From positions 2,418,001 to 2,482,000 of the forward strand of contig NZ_CAWLFA010000001.1 of assembly GCF_963860125.1 (NCBI RefSeq): 64,000 nucleotides of DNA. The letters are read 5' to 3'. The stretch comes from Picosynechococcus sp. PCC 7002 (GTDB lineage Bacteria > Cyanobacteriota > Cyanobacteriia > Cyanobacteriales > MRBY01). The notes beneath the pieces were generated by a model. It ran no database searches. It was not told the origin of the DNA and saw only the letters and a list, made by a program, of their open reading frames with translations. This document shows, in pieces, positions 27,446-36,635 of this stretch (within the stretch, counting starts at the first letter, position 1; each line of letters starts with the position of its first letter). The translations under genes were made by a program, and so were the position numbers.

Positions 27446-29254
27446 CTAGGCGGGATTAGGGGAGATTGGGCATGGTTCGTAAAAATTTTGGTCGGCCTGG
27501 AGCATGGCTGTAAATTTTTCGGCGGGCACCGGCGGACTAAACAAAAACCCCTGGATCTCGTCACAATGTTGCGTCTTGAGGAATTCTAATTCGGCCATGG
27601 TTTCGACCCCCTCAGCAACGGTGGTCAGTTCGAGTTGTTTCGCCATCATGATGATGTGTTTGACGATGGTGGAGTTGGTAATGTTGTGGGCGACGTTGCG
27701 GACAAAGCAGCGGTCTATTTTAAGGATATCGAAGGGGAAATTTTGGAGATAACTCAGGGAGGAGTAGCCTGTCCCAAAATCATCAATGGCAATGGGAAAA
27801 CCGGAGTTTTTTAGGGCTTGCAGATGGGCGATCGCCAACTCCACATCCGAGATCAAAATACTTTCGGTCACTTCCAGTTCGATTTGAGCCGGATTAATCC
27901 CATACTGCTGGGTAATTTCGACCAGATTTTCCACCAGTTGAGCTTGATAAAATTGCCGTCCAGAAAGATTAACAGCGATCCTAAGATCGCTCATGCCCCT
28001 TTGCATCCATTGTTGAGCCTGGTGACAAGCAGCCCGAAACACCCATTCTCCAATGCTGGCGATCAAACCATTTTTTTCAGCAAGGGGAATAAACTTCGCC
28101 GGTGAGACCATACCTAAGGTGGGATGAAACCAGCGAATGAGCGCTTCTGCACCAACAATTTTGCCCGTCGTCGTACTAATTTTAGGTTGGTAATACAGGG
28201 TCAGTTGATTGTTTTGGATCGCGTCGTAGAGATCCGCATCAAGCAGTAGATTTTGGTGATTGGCATTAATTTGCGCTTCTTGGAAATGGAAATAATAGTT
28301 CGTGCTGCCCCGTTGCCGCGCCGTCTCCATCGCCTCTTTTGCTTGGTTGAGATACTTATCGAAGTTGTATTCCCGGTAGGGCATGGTAATCATCCCGATG
28401 TACCAATTGATCAAGATCTTTTGTCCATTGACCGTCAGGGGGCTGCCAAAGGCTTCTAGGATCTGCTCTGCCATTTGATTGAGTTCGGCCTCATGCACCG
28501 CACAATTGGGGGGATAAATCACCACAAAATCTGTGTAATTTAAACAGGCTAAATAGGCCTCCTCGGCCACCACCGTCACCAACTGGCGCACGATATGCTT
28601 GAGGACAGCATTACCAAATTGATAGCCAAATAATTCGTTGATTTTTTCAAAGCGATCAACGCTCAGATAGAAAATGGGAATCTGCCACGACTCATGGGGT
28701 TGGAGTTGCTGCTGAACGAACGGTTCCCACTGTTTTAGGAGGCGGTTGAGGTCATCCCGGAGGGCGAGTTGATTGGGAAGCTGGGTAATGGGATCGTGGG
28801 TAACGGCGTAGTTGATTTGTTGGCGATCGCCAGCCTGTTTCTTTTGCTGAAAATACCCCTGCCAGGAGCGATGTTTCCGCAAACGTGTTTTAATGGCGTC
28901 AAGTAACTCGTAGGTGGTAAAGGGCTTTGTGAGGTAATCATCGGCCCCCAAGTTCATCCCTTGGCGAATATTTTCTTTCGTACCTTTGGCCGTTAAAAAA
29001 ATGAATGGAATCGTTTCGGTTTCTGGATCTGCTTGGAGAATTTCTAAGACACCATAACCGTCCATGCCCGGCATCATGATGTCACAAATAATTAGATCTG
29101 GACGATTTTCAATGGCAATGCCGACGCCAATCTGCCCATTTTCTGCTTCTAGAACCTGATAATCTTCGGCGATGAGCAAGGTGACGATGAGCTCTCGGAT
29201 CGAATCTTCGTCTTCAATGACGAGAATGGTGGGGGAAAGTGAGGAGGCAACCAT
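27446..29254 (-). CDS. Response regulator with degenerate GGDEF and intact EAL (c-di-GMP phosphodiesterase)
   Basis: A 602-residue protein. The receiver domain spans 1-125, with phospho-acceptor Asp58 (IICDIMMPG) and Lys110. A GGDEF-like domain spans about 150-315, but its active-site motif reads NYTDF (239-243), so cyclase activity is unlikely. The EAL domain spans about 335-590 with EAL at 370-372, NLSG, ELEVTES, IDDFGTGYSSL, LKIDRCFV, VAEGVET and QGFLFSPP all present. This predicts c-di-GMP hydrolysis. The histidine kinase gene lies 33 bp upstream on the same strand. Confidence 0.88.
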   Translation of the reverse strand: MVASSLSPTILVIEDEDSIRELIVTLLIAEDYQVLEAENGQIGVGIAIENRPDLIICDIMMPGMDGYGVLEILQADPETETIPFIFLTAKGTKENIRQGMNLGADDYLTKPFTTYELLDAIKTRLRKHRSWQGYFQQKKQAGDRQQINYAVTHDPITQLPNQLALRDDLNRLLKQWEPFVQQQLQPHESWQIPIFYLSVDRFEKINELFGYQFGNAVLKHIVRQLVTVVAEEAYLACLNYTDFVVIYPPNCAVHEAELNQMAEQILEAFGSPLTVNGQKILINWYIGMITMPYREYNFDKYLNQAKEAMETARQRGSTNYYFHFQEAQINANHQNLLLDADLYDAIQNNQLTLYYQPKISTTTGKIVGAEALIRWFHPTLGMVSPAKFIPLAEKNGLIASIGEWVFRAACHQAQQWMQRGMSDLRIAVNLSGRQFYQAQLVENLVEITQQYGINPAQIELEVTESILISDVELAIAHLQALKNSGFPIAIDDFGTGYSSLSYLQNFPFDILKIDRCFVRNVAHNITNSTIVKHIIMMAKQLELTTVAEGVETMAELEFLKTQHCDEIQGFLFSPPVPAEKFTAMLQADQNFYEPCPISPNPA

Positions 29255-29287
29255 AGTAGATGTTTCTCATGGGACTTGATGCGTCAG

Positions 29288-30406
29288 TCAGGGTTTACTC
29301 ACGAAAGAGCAGGGAATTTTAACGCGGAATGTGGTGCCAGAATTCACGAGACTTGCGACCATAATCGTACCATTGTGTAAGTCAATGTAACGTTTCACAA
29401 TGTGTAGTCCTAAGCCTGTGCCTGGAATTTTGCCAACATTTTGAGCCCGGTGAAAGGGTTCAAATAAATGTGGTAAATCGGCTTGGGGAATGCCAATTCC
29501 CCGGTCAGTGATGGTGATGCTGATTTGGCGATCGCCACAACAAACTACTAGGCTGACGGCTTCACCGGGAAAAGAGTATTTGAGGGCATTCGAGAGTAAA
29601 TTAGACAGAATGTGGCGGATAATCTTGGCGTCTAGGACGGGTAAGAGGCGGCGATCGCCTTGGTATTGGGGAACGAAATCAAACCGGATCGGGTGGGTAT
29701 GGCCAAACACCACTTGCAACTCTTCGATGATGTCCTGGCACAGCCCTTCAAAATGCACGGGCGCTGGCTCTAGGGTGAGTTGTCCTGCATCGACGCGACT
29801 GACCGAAAGGACATCGTCAACGAGGGTTTGGAGCCGTTGGGCCGCCCCTTTAATTCGCTGTAGATGCCGCCGTTGCGCTTCTGGGTTGAATTTGTGGGCG
29901 TATTGTTCGAGGAGTTCAGTAAAGCCCAAAATCGAGGTCAAAGGGGTGCGGAATTCATGGGAGGCAATGTCAATGAAACGGGTTTTCAGTTGATTGAGTT
30001 CTTTTTCGCGCATCAGGGCATTGTGCATATCTAGCTCTACCTGTTTGCGATCGCTAATGTCACGCATCACCCCAATCACCCAAAACTGATCCGAATCTTG
30101 CGCAGTAATATCCTTAGGAACTCCCCGGTCTTGGATCCAAACATAGGAACCGTCATGGTGCTGGAATCGATAGTCCAACTCGTAGGCTTGCTGTTGGGCG
30201 AAGGCTTGTTCGAGGGTGGCCAAAACTTTCGTTTGATCGTCCGGATAGAGCCGCTCTAGCCAAGTTTGACAATCATTACCCATTTCCGCCGCCGAATACC
30301 CCAAAACCCGCGTAAAATCCCCGTACCACACCATTGCACCTGAGGTTAAACAGCGTTCATAGACGATGTCGCCAAGGGCTTGAATTAGAGCAGGATTATA
30401 TTGCAT
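29288..30406 (-). CDS. PAS domain sensor histidine kinase
   Basis: A 372-residue kinase without membrane segments, so it is probably cytosolic. The PAS and PAC region spans about 15-125 (YGDFTRVLGYSAAEM, then HHDGSYVWIQDRG and IGVMRDISDRKQ). The HisKA domain has phospho-His150 in the motif SHEFRTPL. The ATPase domain has N (LLSNALKYSF), G1 (DRGIGIP), F and G2 (GTGLGLHIVKRY) boxes. It lies 33 bp before the REC-GGDEF-EAL gene and is its likely partner. The PAS ligand is unknown. Confidence 0.9.
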   Translation of the reverse strand: MQYNPALIQALGDIVYERCLTSGAMVWYGDFTRVLGYSAAEMGNDCQTWLERLYPDDQTKVLATLEQAFAQQQAYELDYRFQHHDGSYVWIQDRGVPKDITAQDSDQFWVIGVMRDISDRKQVELDMHNALMREKELNQLKTRFIDIASHEFRTPLTSILGFTELLEQYAHKFNPEAQRRHLQRIKGAAQRLQTLVDDVLSVSRVDAGQLTLEPAPVHFEGLCQDIIEELQVVFGHTHPIRFDFVPQYQGDRRLLPVLDAKIIRHILSNLLSNALKYSFPGEAVSLVVCCGDRQISITITDRGIGIPQADLPHLFEPFHRAQNVGKIPGTGLGLHIVKRYIDLHNGTIMVASLVNSGTTFRVKIPCSFVSKP

Positions 30407-30587
30407 GGGCAGGGTGAGATAAGACGCACAGAAAAAAAAAGGAAAATCAGACGAGAAATGATGGGAAATTGCTGACCCTTAAACGGCAATCAATTTGAAA
30501 AGTTTGATAAGAAAGCCTCTGGAAATTAGTGTAATACTGATTAAATAAACTCATTAGTGCTTTGCAACTAAGCTTTAAGGTTGGGCA

Positions 30588-31187
30588 ATGGTAATGGTTC
30601 GGAAAAAAAATTTTTGGGAAGAAAAATATCAAACGGCTCAACATCGCTGGGATCTCGGCCAAGCAGCGCCACCGCTCCAGGATTTTTTCGCAAAGACAGC
30701 ACCATTACCCCAAGGGAAATGGGGGGTTTTGGGTTGTGGCCAGGGCCATGATGCTGTGTTTTTAGCAAAACAGGGGTTCTCAGTAACGGGGGTTGATTTT
30801 GCCCCAGCGGCGATCGCCGCCGCGAAAGCATTAAGCCAAGATCATGGTGTTACTCTTACTTTACTCGAAGAAAATATTTTTGATCTCAAAAAAAGTCATA
30901 AAAGTCACTTTGATTATCTGTTCGAGCATACCTGTTTCTGTGCGATCGCCCCAGAGCAGCGTCCCGATTACGTTACCTTGGCGGCCACAATCCTTAAACC
31001 AGGGGCCAAACTCTACGGTATTTTCTACACCCACAACAAAACGGGAGGCCCGCCCTTTGGCACAACCCCCCAGGAAGTAATTCAGTTGTTTTCCCCACAA
31101 TTTAAGATTCTTGCCCTCGATCCGATTCAAAATTCTGTGTCGAGTCGGCAAGGGGATGAACATTGGGGGATCTTGCAAAAGAAATAG
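30588..31187 (+). CDS. Methyltransferase of the thiopurine S-methyltransferase family
   Basis: A 199-residue TPMT-like SAM-dependent methyltransferase. The N-terminal FWEEKYQTAQHRWDLGQAAP matches the family W..RY....WD.G...P opening. The SAM site is VLGCGQGHDAVFLA near residue 47, then VTGVDFAP. FEHTCFCAI in the middle is also typical. Bacterial relatives methylate selenium, tellurium or thiol compounds; the substrate here is unknown. It is divergent from the histidine kinase, with a 180-bp AT-rich gap. Confidence 0.8.
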   Translation: MVMVRKKNFWEEKYQTAQHRWDLGQAAPPLQDFFAKTAPLPQGKWGVLGCGQGHDAVFLAKQGFSVTGVDFAPAAIAAAKALSQDHGVTLTLLEENIFDLKKSHKSHFDYLFEHTCFCAIAPEQRPDYVTLAATILKPGAKLYGIFYTHNKTGGPPFGTTPQEVIQLFSPQFKILALDPIQNSVSSRQGDEHWGILQKK

Positions 31188-31201
31188 GCGATCGCTTTAA
31201 T

Positions 31202-31966
31202 TTAATGCATCACCATCCCGCCATCTACATTAAACGTTTGACCTGTAATGTAAGCAGCAGCAGGATCAGCGGCGAGGAAACGAATCATCCCAGCAATTTC
31301 TTCCGGTTGACCATAGCGGCCCAGGGGAATGTACTTGAGAATTTCATCGGCTTCGAGGCCTTCGGTCATGTCAGTGGTAATAAAACCAGGGGCCACGGCA
31401 TTAACCACAATGTTTCGACTAGCCAGTTCCTTAGCGACAGTCTTCGTAAAACCAATCACCCCGGCTTTGGCGGCGCTGTAGTTAGCTTGACCAGGGTTCC
31501 CCATTAGTCCGGCCACAGAGGTGATGTTGATGATCCGGCCCCGGCGTTTTTTCATCATCGGTTTGGTGACGGCTTTGGTGCAGAGAAAGACGCCGGTGAG
31601 GTTGAGGTCAATGACAGCTTGCCAGGCATCGAGCTTCATGCGCATCAGTAGGGTATCTTTTGTGATCCCGGCGTTGTTGACGAGGATATCAATTTGGTCC
31701 CATTGGGCGAGGGTTTTTTCGACGAGATCGTTGACTTGATCTTCCTGGGACACATCGGCTTGGAGGGCGATCGCCTCACCTCCGGCGGCCTGAATTTCCG
31801 CGACCAATGCCTCGGCAGCAGCACTGGAACGGGCGTAGTTGATCACCACCTTTGCACCTTCTGTGGCGAGGGTGATCGCCGTGGCTTTACCAATCCCCCG
31901 AGACGCCCCGGTGACGATGGCCACTTGATCCTTCAGACGTTGTTGCGCGGCGGGTAAAAGCTCCAT
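31202..31966 (-). CDS. fabG: 3-oxoacyl-[acyl-carrier-protein] reductase
   Basis: A 254-residue short-chain dehydrogenase. The NADPH-binding TGASRGIGKA is at about residues 19-28, followed by NNAG, the catalytic Ser of NITSVAGLMG, and Tyr/Lys of NYSAAKAG. The C-terminus ends ITGQTFNVDGGMVMH, as in FabG. It performs the first reduction in fatty-acid elongation. An acetoacetyl-CoA reductase (PhaB) cannot be fully excluded from sequence, but no pha genes are nearby. Confidence 0.9.
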   Translation of the reverse strand: MELLPAAQQRLKDQVAIVTGASRGIGKATAITLATEGAKVVINYARSSAAAEALVAEIQAAGGEAIALQADVSQEDQVNDLVEKTLAQWDQIDILVNNAGITKDTLLMRMKLDAWQAVIDLNLTGVFLCTKAVTKPMMKKRRGRIINITSVAGLMGNPGQANYSAAKAGVIGFTKTVAKELASRNIVVNAVAPGFITTDMTEGLEADEILKYIPLGRYGQPEEIAGMIRFLAADPAAAYITGQTFNVDGGMVMH

Positions 31967-32075
31967 TGCCTATCTCTCCAAAAGTCTTTGCGTTTTGATG
32001 ACTGGGTTATCATAGGAGTTAGGGTCGTGCGATCGCAACAATTCCCCTCGCAATCTCGTTTCGGAGCTATTTTCC

Positions 32076-32399
32076 ATGGCTGTCAAAAAACAATTTTCCA
32101 GTTTTGAAGCAATGTTACAGGCTGCCGAAAAGCCTGTTTTAGTCGATTTTTATGCAACTTGGTGTGGCCCCTGCCAAATTATGGGCAAAACCCTCGAAGA
32201 AATCAGCCCCCAAATGGCCAATGAAATTCAAATCGTCAAAGTAGACGGCGATCGCTATCCGGCCCTTGCCTCCCACCACGGTGTCCATGCCTATCCCACC
32301 CTCGTGCTCTACAACAAAGGACAATTAGTTTCCCGCATCGAAGGGGCCGTTGCCGCGCCACAACTGATGCAACAAATCCGCCGCGCCCTCCAAAATTAA
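32076..32399 (+). CDS. Thioredoxin
   Basis: A 107-residue thioredoxin with the redox site WCGPC (Cys30 and Cys33) and the cis-Pro in YPTLVLY. The fold elements VDFYATWC and V.A.PTL.L are typical. It most resembles cyanobacterial y-type thioredoxins, which reduce peroxiredoxins, but the type call is tentative. A strong terminator follows about 90 bp downstream, so it is probably a single-gene unit. Confidence 0.9.
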   Translation: MAVKKQFSSFEAMLQAAEKPVLVDFYATWCGPCQIMGKTLEEISPQMANEIQIVKVDGDRYPALASHHGVHAYPTLVLYNKGQLVSRIEGAVAAPQLMQQIRRALQN

Positions 32400-32708
32400 G
32401 CCTTCAACATCACTCCCCTGGTGGCGAGCTTAACGGTTACTGCTCAAAATATTCAATCTAAATCCCAGGGAATATTTACATTTCTTGACCCGGCCGGGTC
32501 TTTTTTTGTGAGCAAAAAATCACATCGTAAACTTATGAGAAGAAAGGCTTTTTTCCCCTTCCATTAGGGTTTCGATTTACGTTACAGTCAGAGATAAGGA
32601 AATCAAATAAAGTCACAGAAAAATTTTTGCCAGTAATCCAAAAATTGGGGAATTTTTCGGGACATAATCGAGATTTTTGGCAGTTGATAGAGATTTAGGG
32701 AGCGCAAT
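32400..32708. other. Intergenic region after thioredoxin gene
   Basis: About 310 bp containing the terminator at 32487-32507. After it comes an AT-rich stretch (32510-32700) that is the likely promoter area for the exported protein gene at 32709. No further gene is seen. Confidence 0.5.
32487..32507 (+). terminator. Intrinsic terminator after thioredoxin gene
   Basis: A perfect GC palindrome (GACCCGGCCGGGTC) is directly followed by seven T. Confidence 0.8.
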
Positions 32709-33272
32709 ATGGTGTGGCAAAAGTTAAGAAAATTCGCAGGTCATTTCGTGGCGCGGCCAGTGGCGCTGCTGCTGGGTTTAGGTCTGACGGCGATCGCCCC
32801 AAATTTAGCCCAGGGAGCAACCCTCGAACACCGTGCCCTGAGTCGGAGTGAAAACTTTTTTGCATCTCTAAATACCCGCTTGATTGCCCAGCAGCAAAGT
32901 GCCGTTTTCGTTTATGGAACTTCTCCTGTTGCCCAACAATTAGGCCAGGACTACATGGTGCTCCAGGTGAATGACAACAACCGGGTGCAAGGGGTCTTTT
33001 ACCAAGTGAATTCGGAATATGCTTGCTTTTCGGGCGCGATTAACAACGGTAAGTTAGATTTAGCCGTCCTCGATCCCTACGAACAGGTGGCCTACGATTA
33101 CCAATTGGATTATGTGGCTAAGGGGTTTGTCGCCGCTGGTGGCGATCGCCCGACGTTGCAGATGGTCCCAGCGGGCTTCCAACCGATCAATGTTCCTAGT
33201 GAGCTAGATTATGCCCTGCTCAAAGAATGTGCCGATTTCCAGGCGCCAACTAAGGCCGTTGTTGATATTTAA
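32709..33272 (+). CDS. Exported hypothetical protein
   Basis: A 187-residue protein with a Sec signal: KLRKF basic start, a VALLLGLGLTAIAPNLA core and a likely cut after AQGA near residue 38. The mature part includes YGTSPVAQQLGQDYMVLQV, then VQGVFYQVNSEYACFSG, and a two-Cys pattern that could form a periplasmic disulfide (YACFSG and LLKECADF). I do not recognise a named family, though it looks like a conserved cyanobacterial protein. A terminator follows 25 bp after the stop. Confidence 0.65.
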   Translation: MVWQKLRKFAGHFVARPVALLLGLGLTAIAPNLAQGATLEHRALSRSENFFASLNTRLIAQQQSAVFVYGTSPVAQQLGQDYMVLQVNDNNRVQGVFYQVNSEYACFSGAINNGKLDLAVLDPYEQVAYDYQLDYVAKGFVAAGGDRPTLQMVPAGFQPINVPSELDYALLKECADFQAPTKAVVDI

Positions 33273-33297
33273 CACGCTTTTAAACCTTAAGATTCAG

Positions 33298-33330
33298 TCC
33301 CCCTAGATGAAAAAATTTAGGGGGATTTTT
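33298..33330 (+). terminator. Intrinsic terminator after exported hypothetical gene
   Basis: The stem TCCCCCTA (33298-33305) pairs with TAGGGGGA (33318-33325), followed by five T. On the other strand it may also help end mltA. Confidence 0.75.
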
Positions 33331-33351
33331 GATCGAGAAATTAGGCGAGGC

Positions 33352-34500
33352 TTAATCCTTGAGGAGGAGATAGTAAAGATTACCCGGATCGTTGACGAGA
33401 CCAGCGCGGGTTTGGGTGTTTGGCCCGGTGCCGAGGAAAATATCAACCCGGCCAGCCCCTTTGATCGCGCTGCCTGTGTCTTGATCGAGGACATAACGAC
33501 TGACGGGGAGTTTTAACCAGTCTCCATTGGCCCGCTGGTAAGGAAGCTGGGTCGCAATAAAGGCGATCGCCCCTGGGGGAAAAATACTTTTGTCGGTGGC
33601 AATTGATCGCTCTGCTAAGACGGGCACCCCGATACTACCGATGGGCGGCGACCCGAAAGTTTCCCGGAAAAAGATAAAGCGATTATTGCGAGGAATGTAA
33701 TTACTGAGTTCTGTGGGATTCGCCTCAAAATAGTCAATTAATTTGGGGAGGCTTAATTCTTCTGGCTGAAAAATGCCCTCGTTAATCAACTCCTTGCCCA
33801 AGCTGACATATTCATAATCGGTACTGCCATCAAAACCAATGGTCATGGTGCGGCCATTGGTCAGTTGCAACCGGGCGGAACCTTGCACCTGGATCAGATA
33901 GGCTTCGAGGCGACTTTTTAACCAAACCAATTCATGCCCCCGCAAGGGACTATCGCTCGGCGGAATACCATCACGGCCTTCTAAGGCTACACGGCGGGGG
34001 TGGGGTTGCGACCAAGTTTTAAAACCGGGGGGCTGACGATAGAGGGGATATTGAAATTCGTTAGTTTTAACGGGGCTGGCAACGTAGGCTGGTTCAAAGT
34101 AAGCGGTAAAGTCCACCTGGCCCGTGCCATCTTTACCCACAGAGCGATAGAAAATAAATTCTCGCTGGATCGCTTGGTGTAATTGGCGGGGGTCGGGATA
34201 TTGTTGCACTAACTGCCGAAATCGTACCAGCGATCGCCGCACCTTTTCTCGACTGAAGCCGGGGACTTGTACCGCTGCATAATCCGCTTGGGCGGTATTG
34301 GTGTCGATGTAGCGCAGGCTATGGTCGATGGCGTTGAGTAACTTTTGGCGTTCTTGGTTTTGCCACAGGCCGTAATCCGGTAAGGCGATCGCCCCTGGCG
34401 TTGTGGTCGGCTGGAGCACTTGGGTAAGGCCCGGCTGACTGACTACACTTGCGATGGTGCCCAGGGTGGCAATGGTTAGACCTGACCAAAAAATTTTCAT
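33352..34500 (-). CDS. mltA: Membrane-bound lytic murein transglycosylase A
   Basis: A 382-residue MltA-family enzyme that cleaves peptidoglycan to 1,6-anhydro-muramyl products. The N-terminus has a signal-type hydrophobic run (IFWSGLTIATLGTIASVVS). Family text includes TAYFEP, RGHELVWLKSRLEAYLIQVQGSA, YIPRNNRFIFFRE and, near the end, a catalytic-Asp region QDTGSAIKGAGRVDIFLGTG, each quoted in part. No lipobox Cys is evident, so it may be periplasmic rather than lipid-anchored. The start MKIFW at 34500 is preferred over a Met nine codons upstream. Confidence 0.9.
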   Translation of the reverse strand: MKIFWSGLTIATLGTIASVVSQPGLTQVLQPTTTPGAIALPDYGLWQNQERQKLLNAIDHSLRYIDTNTAQADYAAVQVPGFSREKVRRSLVRFRQLVQQYPDPRQLHQAIQREFIFYRSVGKDGTGQVDFTAYFEPAYVASPVKTNEFQYPLYRQPPGFKTWSQPHPRRVALEGRDGIPPSDSPLRGHELVWLKSRLEAYLIQVQGSARLQLTNGRTMTIGFDGSTDYEYVSLGKELINEGIFQPEELSLPKLIDYFEANPTELSNYIPRNNRFIFFRETFGSPPIGSIGVPVLAERSIATDKSIFPPGAIAFIATQLPYQRANGDWLKLPVSRYVLDQDTGSAIKGAGRVDIFLGTGPNTQTRAGLVNDPGNLYYLLLKD

Positions 34501-34709
34501 AATATCTTCTTTCCTTAGACGCCCCACAGAGTTTTGCCATTGTAACTCGAAGCCTAGGAATCTCCCGATTGCGTCAGGCCATAGGCGATCGCCACCTATG
34601 TTTTAGATAAAAAAAACTTATTCAATTCATCAATAAAGATAGTTTTCCCAATGGAGACAATTGGTAGGGGGCTATGGTTAGATGTTAATCAATACAAAAT
34701 AAAATTTTC

Positions 34710-34725
34710 ATAGATATTAAACTAT
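34710..34725. promoter_or_regulatory. Candidate NdhR/CcmR operator upstream of bicA
   Basis: The sequence ATAG-ATATTAAA-CTAT is a perfect match to the ATAG-N8-CTAT motif that I recall for the LysR-type low-carbon regulator NdhR/CcmR. It is the core of a longer inverted repeat, CATAG-N8-CTATG (34709-34726). It lies about 108 bp before the bicA start in an AT-rich leader. bicA induction by low inorganic carbon is known in the PCC 7002 group. Binding here is inferred. Confidence 0.6.
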
Positions 34726-34832
34726 GCTCCTGTTGCACTGACAACTTAACTCACACCCAACAGGCTAAGCAACGAATCCTTTATGGTTTGTTTAAGTGCT
34801 TTGCTCATCACTGATCTGAAAAATGCGTAACC

Positions 34833-36533
34833 ATGCAGATAACCAACAAAATTCACTTTAGGAATATCCGCGGCGATATTTTTGGCGGGCTAACGGCGGC
34901 GGTCATTGCGTTGCCCATGGCCCTCGCCTTCGGGGTGGCATCCGGTGCCGGGGCAGAAGCCGGTCTCTGGGGTGCTGTGCTTGTGGGCTTCTTTGCCGCC
35001 CTCTTTGGGGGAACCCCCACCCTCATTTCCGAACCCACAGGGCCGATGACGGTGGTTATGACCGCTGTGATTGCCCATTTCACGGCCAGCGCCGCTACTC
35101 CAGAAGAAGGTTTGGCGATCGCCTTTACCGTCGTGATGATGGCCGGGGTGTTCCAAATTATTTTTGGCTCCCTCAAACTCGGCAAATACGTCACCATGAT
35201 GCCCTACACCGTGATTTCTGGCTTCATGTCAGGGATCGGGATCATCCTGGTCATTTTGCAATTAGCGCCCTTCCTGGGACAGGCGAGTCCGGGGGGCGGC
35301 GTCATCGGCACGCTCCAAAATTTACCCACACTGCTGAGTAATATTCAACCGGGCGAAACAGCCTTAGCTTTAGGCACCGTGGCGATCATCTGGTTTATGC
35401 CAGAGAAGTTTAAAAAGGTAATCCCGCCCCAATTGGTCGCCCTTGTCTTGGGGACAGTAATCGCCTTTTTTGTTTTCCCGCCAGAAGTAAGCGATCTCCG
35501 TCGCATCGGTGAAATTCGAGCTGGGTTCCCAGAGCTGGTCAGACCGAGCTTTAGTCCGGTTGAATTCCAGAGAATGATCCTCGATGCGGCAGTGCTAGGG
35601 ATGCTCGGTTGTATCGATGCCCTCTTGACGTCTGTCGTCGCCGATAGCTTGACCCGGACAGAGCATAATTCCAACAAAGAATTAATTGGCCAAGGTCTAG
35701 GGAACCTCTTTTCTGGCTTGTTCGGCGGGATTGCTGGGGCTGGGGCCACCATGGGGACTGTGGTAAATATCCAGTCCGGTGGTCGAACGGCGCTTTCTGG
35801 ATTGGTACGGGCCTTTGTCCTGTTGGTTGTGATCCTTGGGGCGGCTAGTTTAACGGCAACCATCCCCCTGGCTGTGCTTGCTGGGATTGCCTTCAAGGTC
35901 GGGGTTGACATCATTGACTGGAGTTTCCTAAAACGGGCCCACGAAATTTCCCCCAAGGGGGCACTGATCATGTACGGCGTCATTCTGTTGACGGTCTTAG
36001 TTGACTTGATTGTCGCCGTGGGTGTGGGTGTGTTTGTCGCTAATGTGCTCACCATCGAACGGATGAGTAATCTCCAGTCTGAAAAAGTCCAAACGGTTAG
36101 TGATGCTGACGATAATATCCGCCTGACTACCACTGAAAAACGCTGGTTGGATGAAGGCCAAGGCCGTGTTCTTTTGTTTCAACTCAGTGGGCCGATGATC
36201 TTTGGGGTCGCAAAGGCGATCGCCAGAGAACACAATGCGATGGGTGACTGTGATGCCCTCGTCTTTGATATCGGTGAAGTGCCCCACATGGGGGTTACCG
36301 CTTCCCTAGCCTTAGAAAATGCCATTGAAGAGGCCCTCGACAAAGAACGTCAGGTTTATATTGTCGGTGCTGCGGGCCAAACCCGTCGCCGTCTGGAAAA
36401 ACTCAAGCTCTTTAAGCGGGTTCCCCCCGATAAATGTTTGATGTCGCGGGAAGAAGCCCTCAAGAATGCCGTGCTCGGAATCTATCCCCATTTGGCGGAT
36501 GGTGTTACGGCTCCCAGTTCAGAGATGGGTTAA
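34833..36533 (+). CDS. bicA: Low-affinity, high-flux Na+/HCO3- symporter BicA
   Basis: A 566-residue SulP-family transporter, matching the BicA of the PCC 7002 group from memory. The membrane domain spans about residues 10-415, with the signature region TPTLISEPTGPM near 60-71. Asp262 and Thr266 (CIDALLTS) and a GAGATMG segment near 304 correspond in spacing to the Na+ site of the Synechocystis BicA structure. A cytoplasmic STAS domain covers about 440-550 (VLLFQLSGPMIFG onward). It imports bicarbonate for the carboxysome. It heads a Na+-handling gene run: an antiporter and Mrp genes follow on the same strand. Confidence 0.96.
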   Translation: MQITNKIHFRNIRGDIFGGLTAAVIALPMALAFGVASGAGAEAGLWGAVLVGFFAALFGGTPTLISEPTGPMTVVMTAVIAHFTASAATPEEGLAIAFTVVMMAGVFQIIFGSLKLGKYVTMMPYTVISGFMSGIGIILVILQLAPFLGQASPGGGVIGTLQNLPTLLSNIQPGETALALGTVAIIWFMPEKFKKVIPPQLVALVLGTVIAFFVFPPEVSDLRRIGEIRAGFPELVRPSFSPVEFQRMILDAAVLGMLGCIDALLTSVVADSLTRTEHNSNKELIGQGLGNLFSGLFGGIAGAGATMGTVVNIQSGGRTALSGLVRAFVLLVVILGAASLTATIPLAVLAGIAFKVGVDIIDWSFLKRAHEISPKGALIMYGVILLTVLVDLIVAVGVGVFVANVLTIERMSNLQSEKVQTVSDADDNIRLTTTEKRWLDEGQGRVLLFQLSGPMIFGVAKAIAREHNAMGDCDALVFDIGEVPHMGVTASLALENAIEEALDKERQVYIVGAAGQTRRRLEKLKLFKRVPPDKCLMSREEALKNAVLGIYPHLADGVTAPSSEMG

Positions 36534-36554
36534 GGCCCTGATCTGCGGTGGGTT

Positions 36555-36635
36555 CCTGGCTATCTTGGTCTAACCTTCCGGCTTATCTCAGGACGGTATG
36601 GTCGGCAGATAGCCCTCTCCAGGTTCGATGCAACC
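36555..36635. other. Structured spacer between bicA and the antiporter gene
   Basis: Within the 178-bp gap, GGCTATCT (36558-36565) can pair with AGATAGCC (36607-36614), and a small GGTT-CGATGC-AACC hairpin (36622-36635) follows. There is no T-run. It may affect how much bicA transcript continues downstream, or it may just fold by chance. A tRNA was considered and rejected. Confidence 0.3.

Noticed and set aside
35345..36133. 262-codon antisense frame inside bicA
   Set aside because: It is the complement of a GC-rich, well-supported membrane-protein gene and shows no family features.
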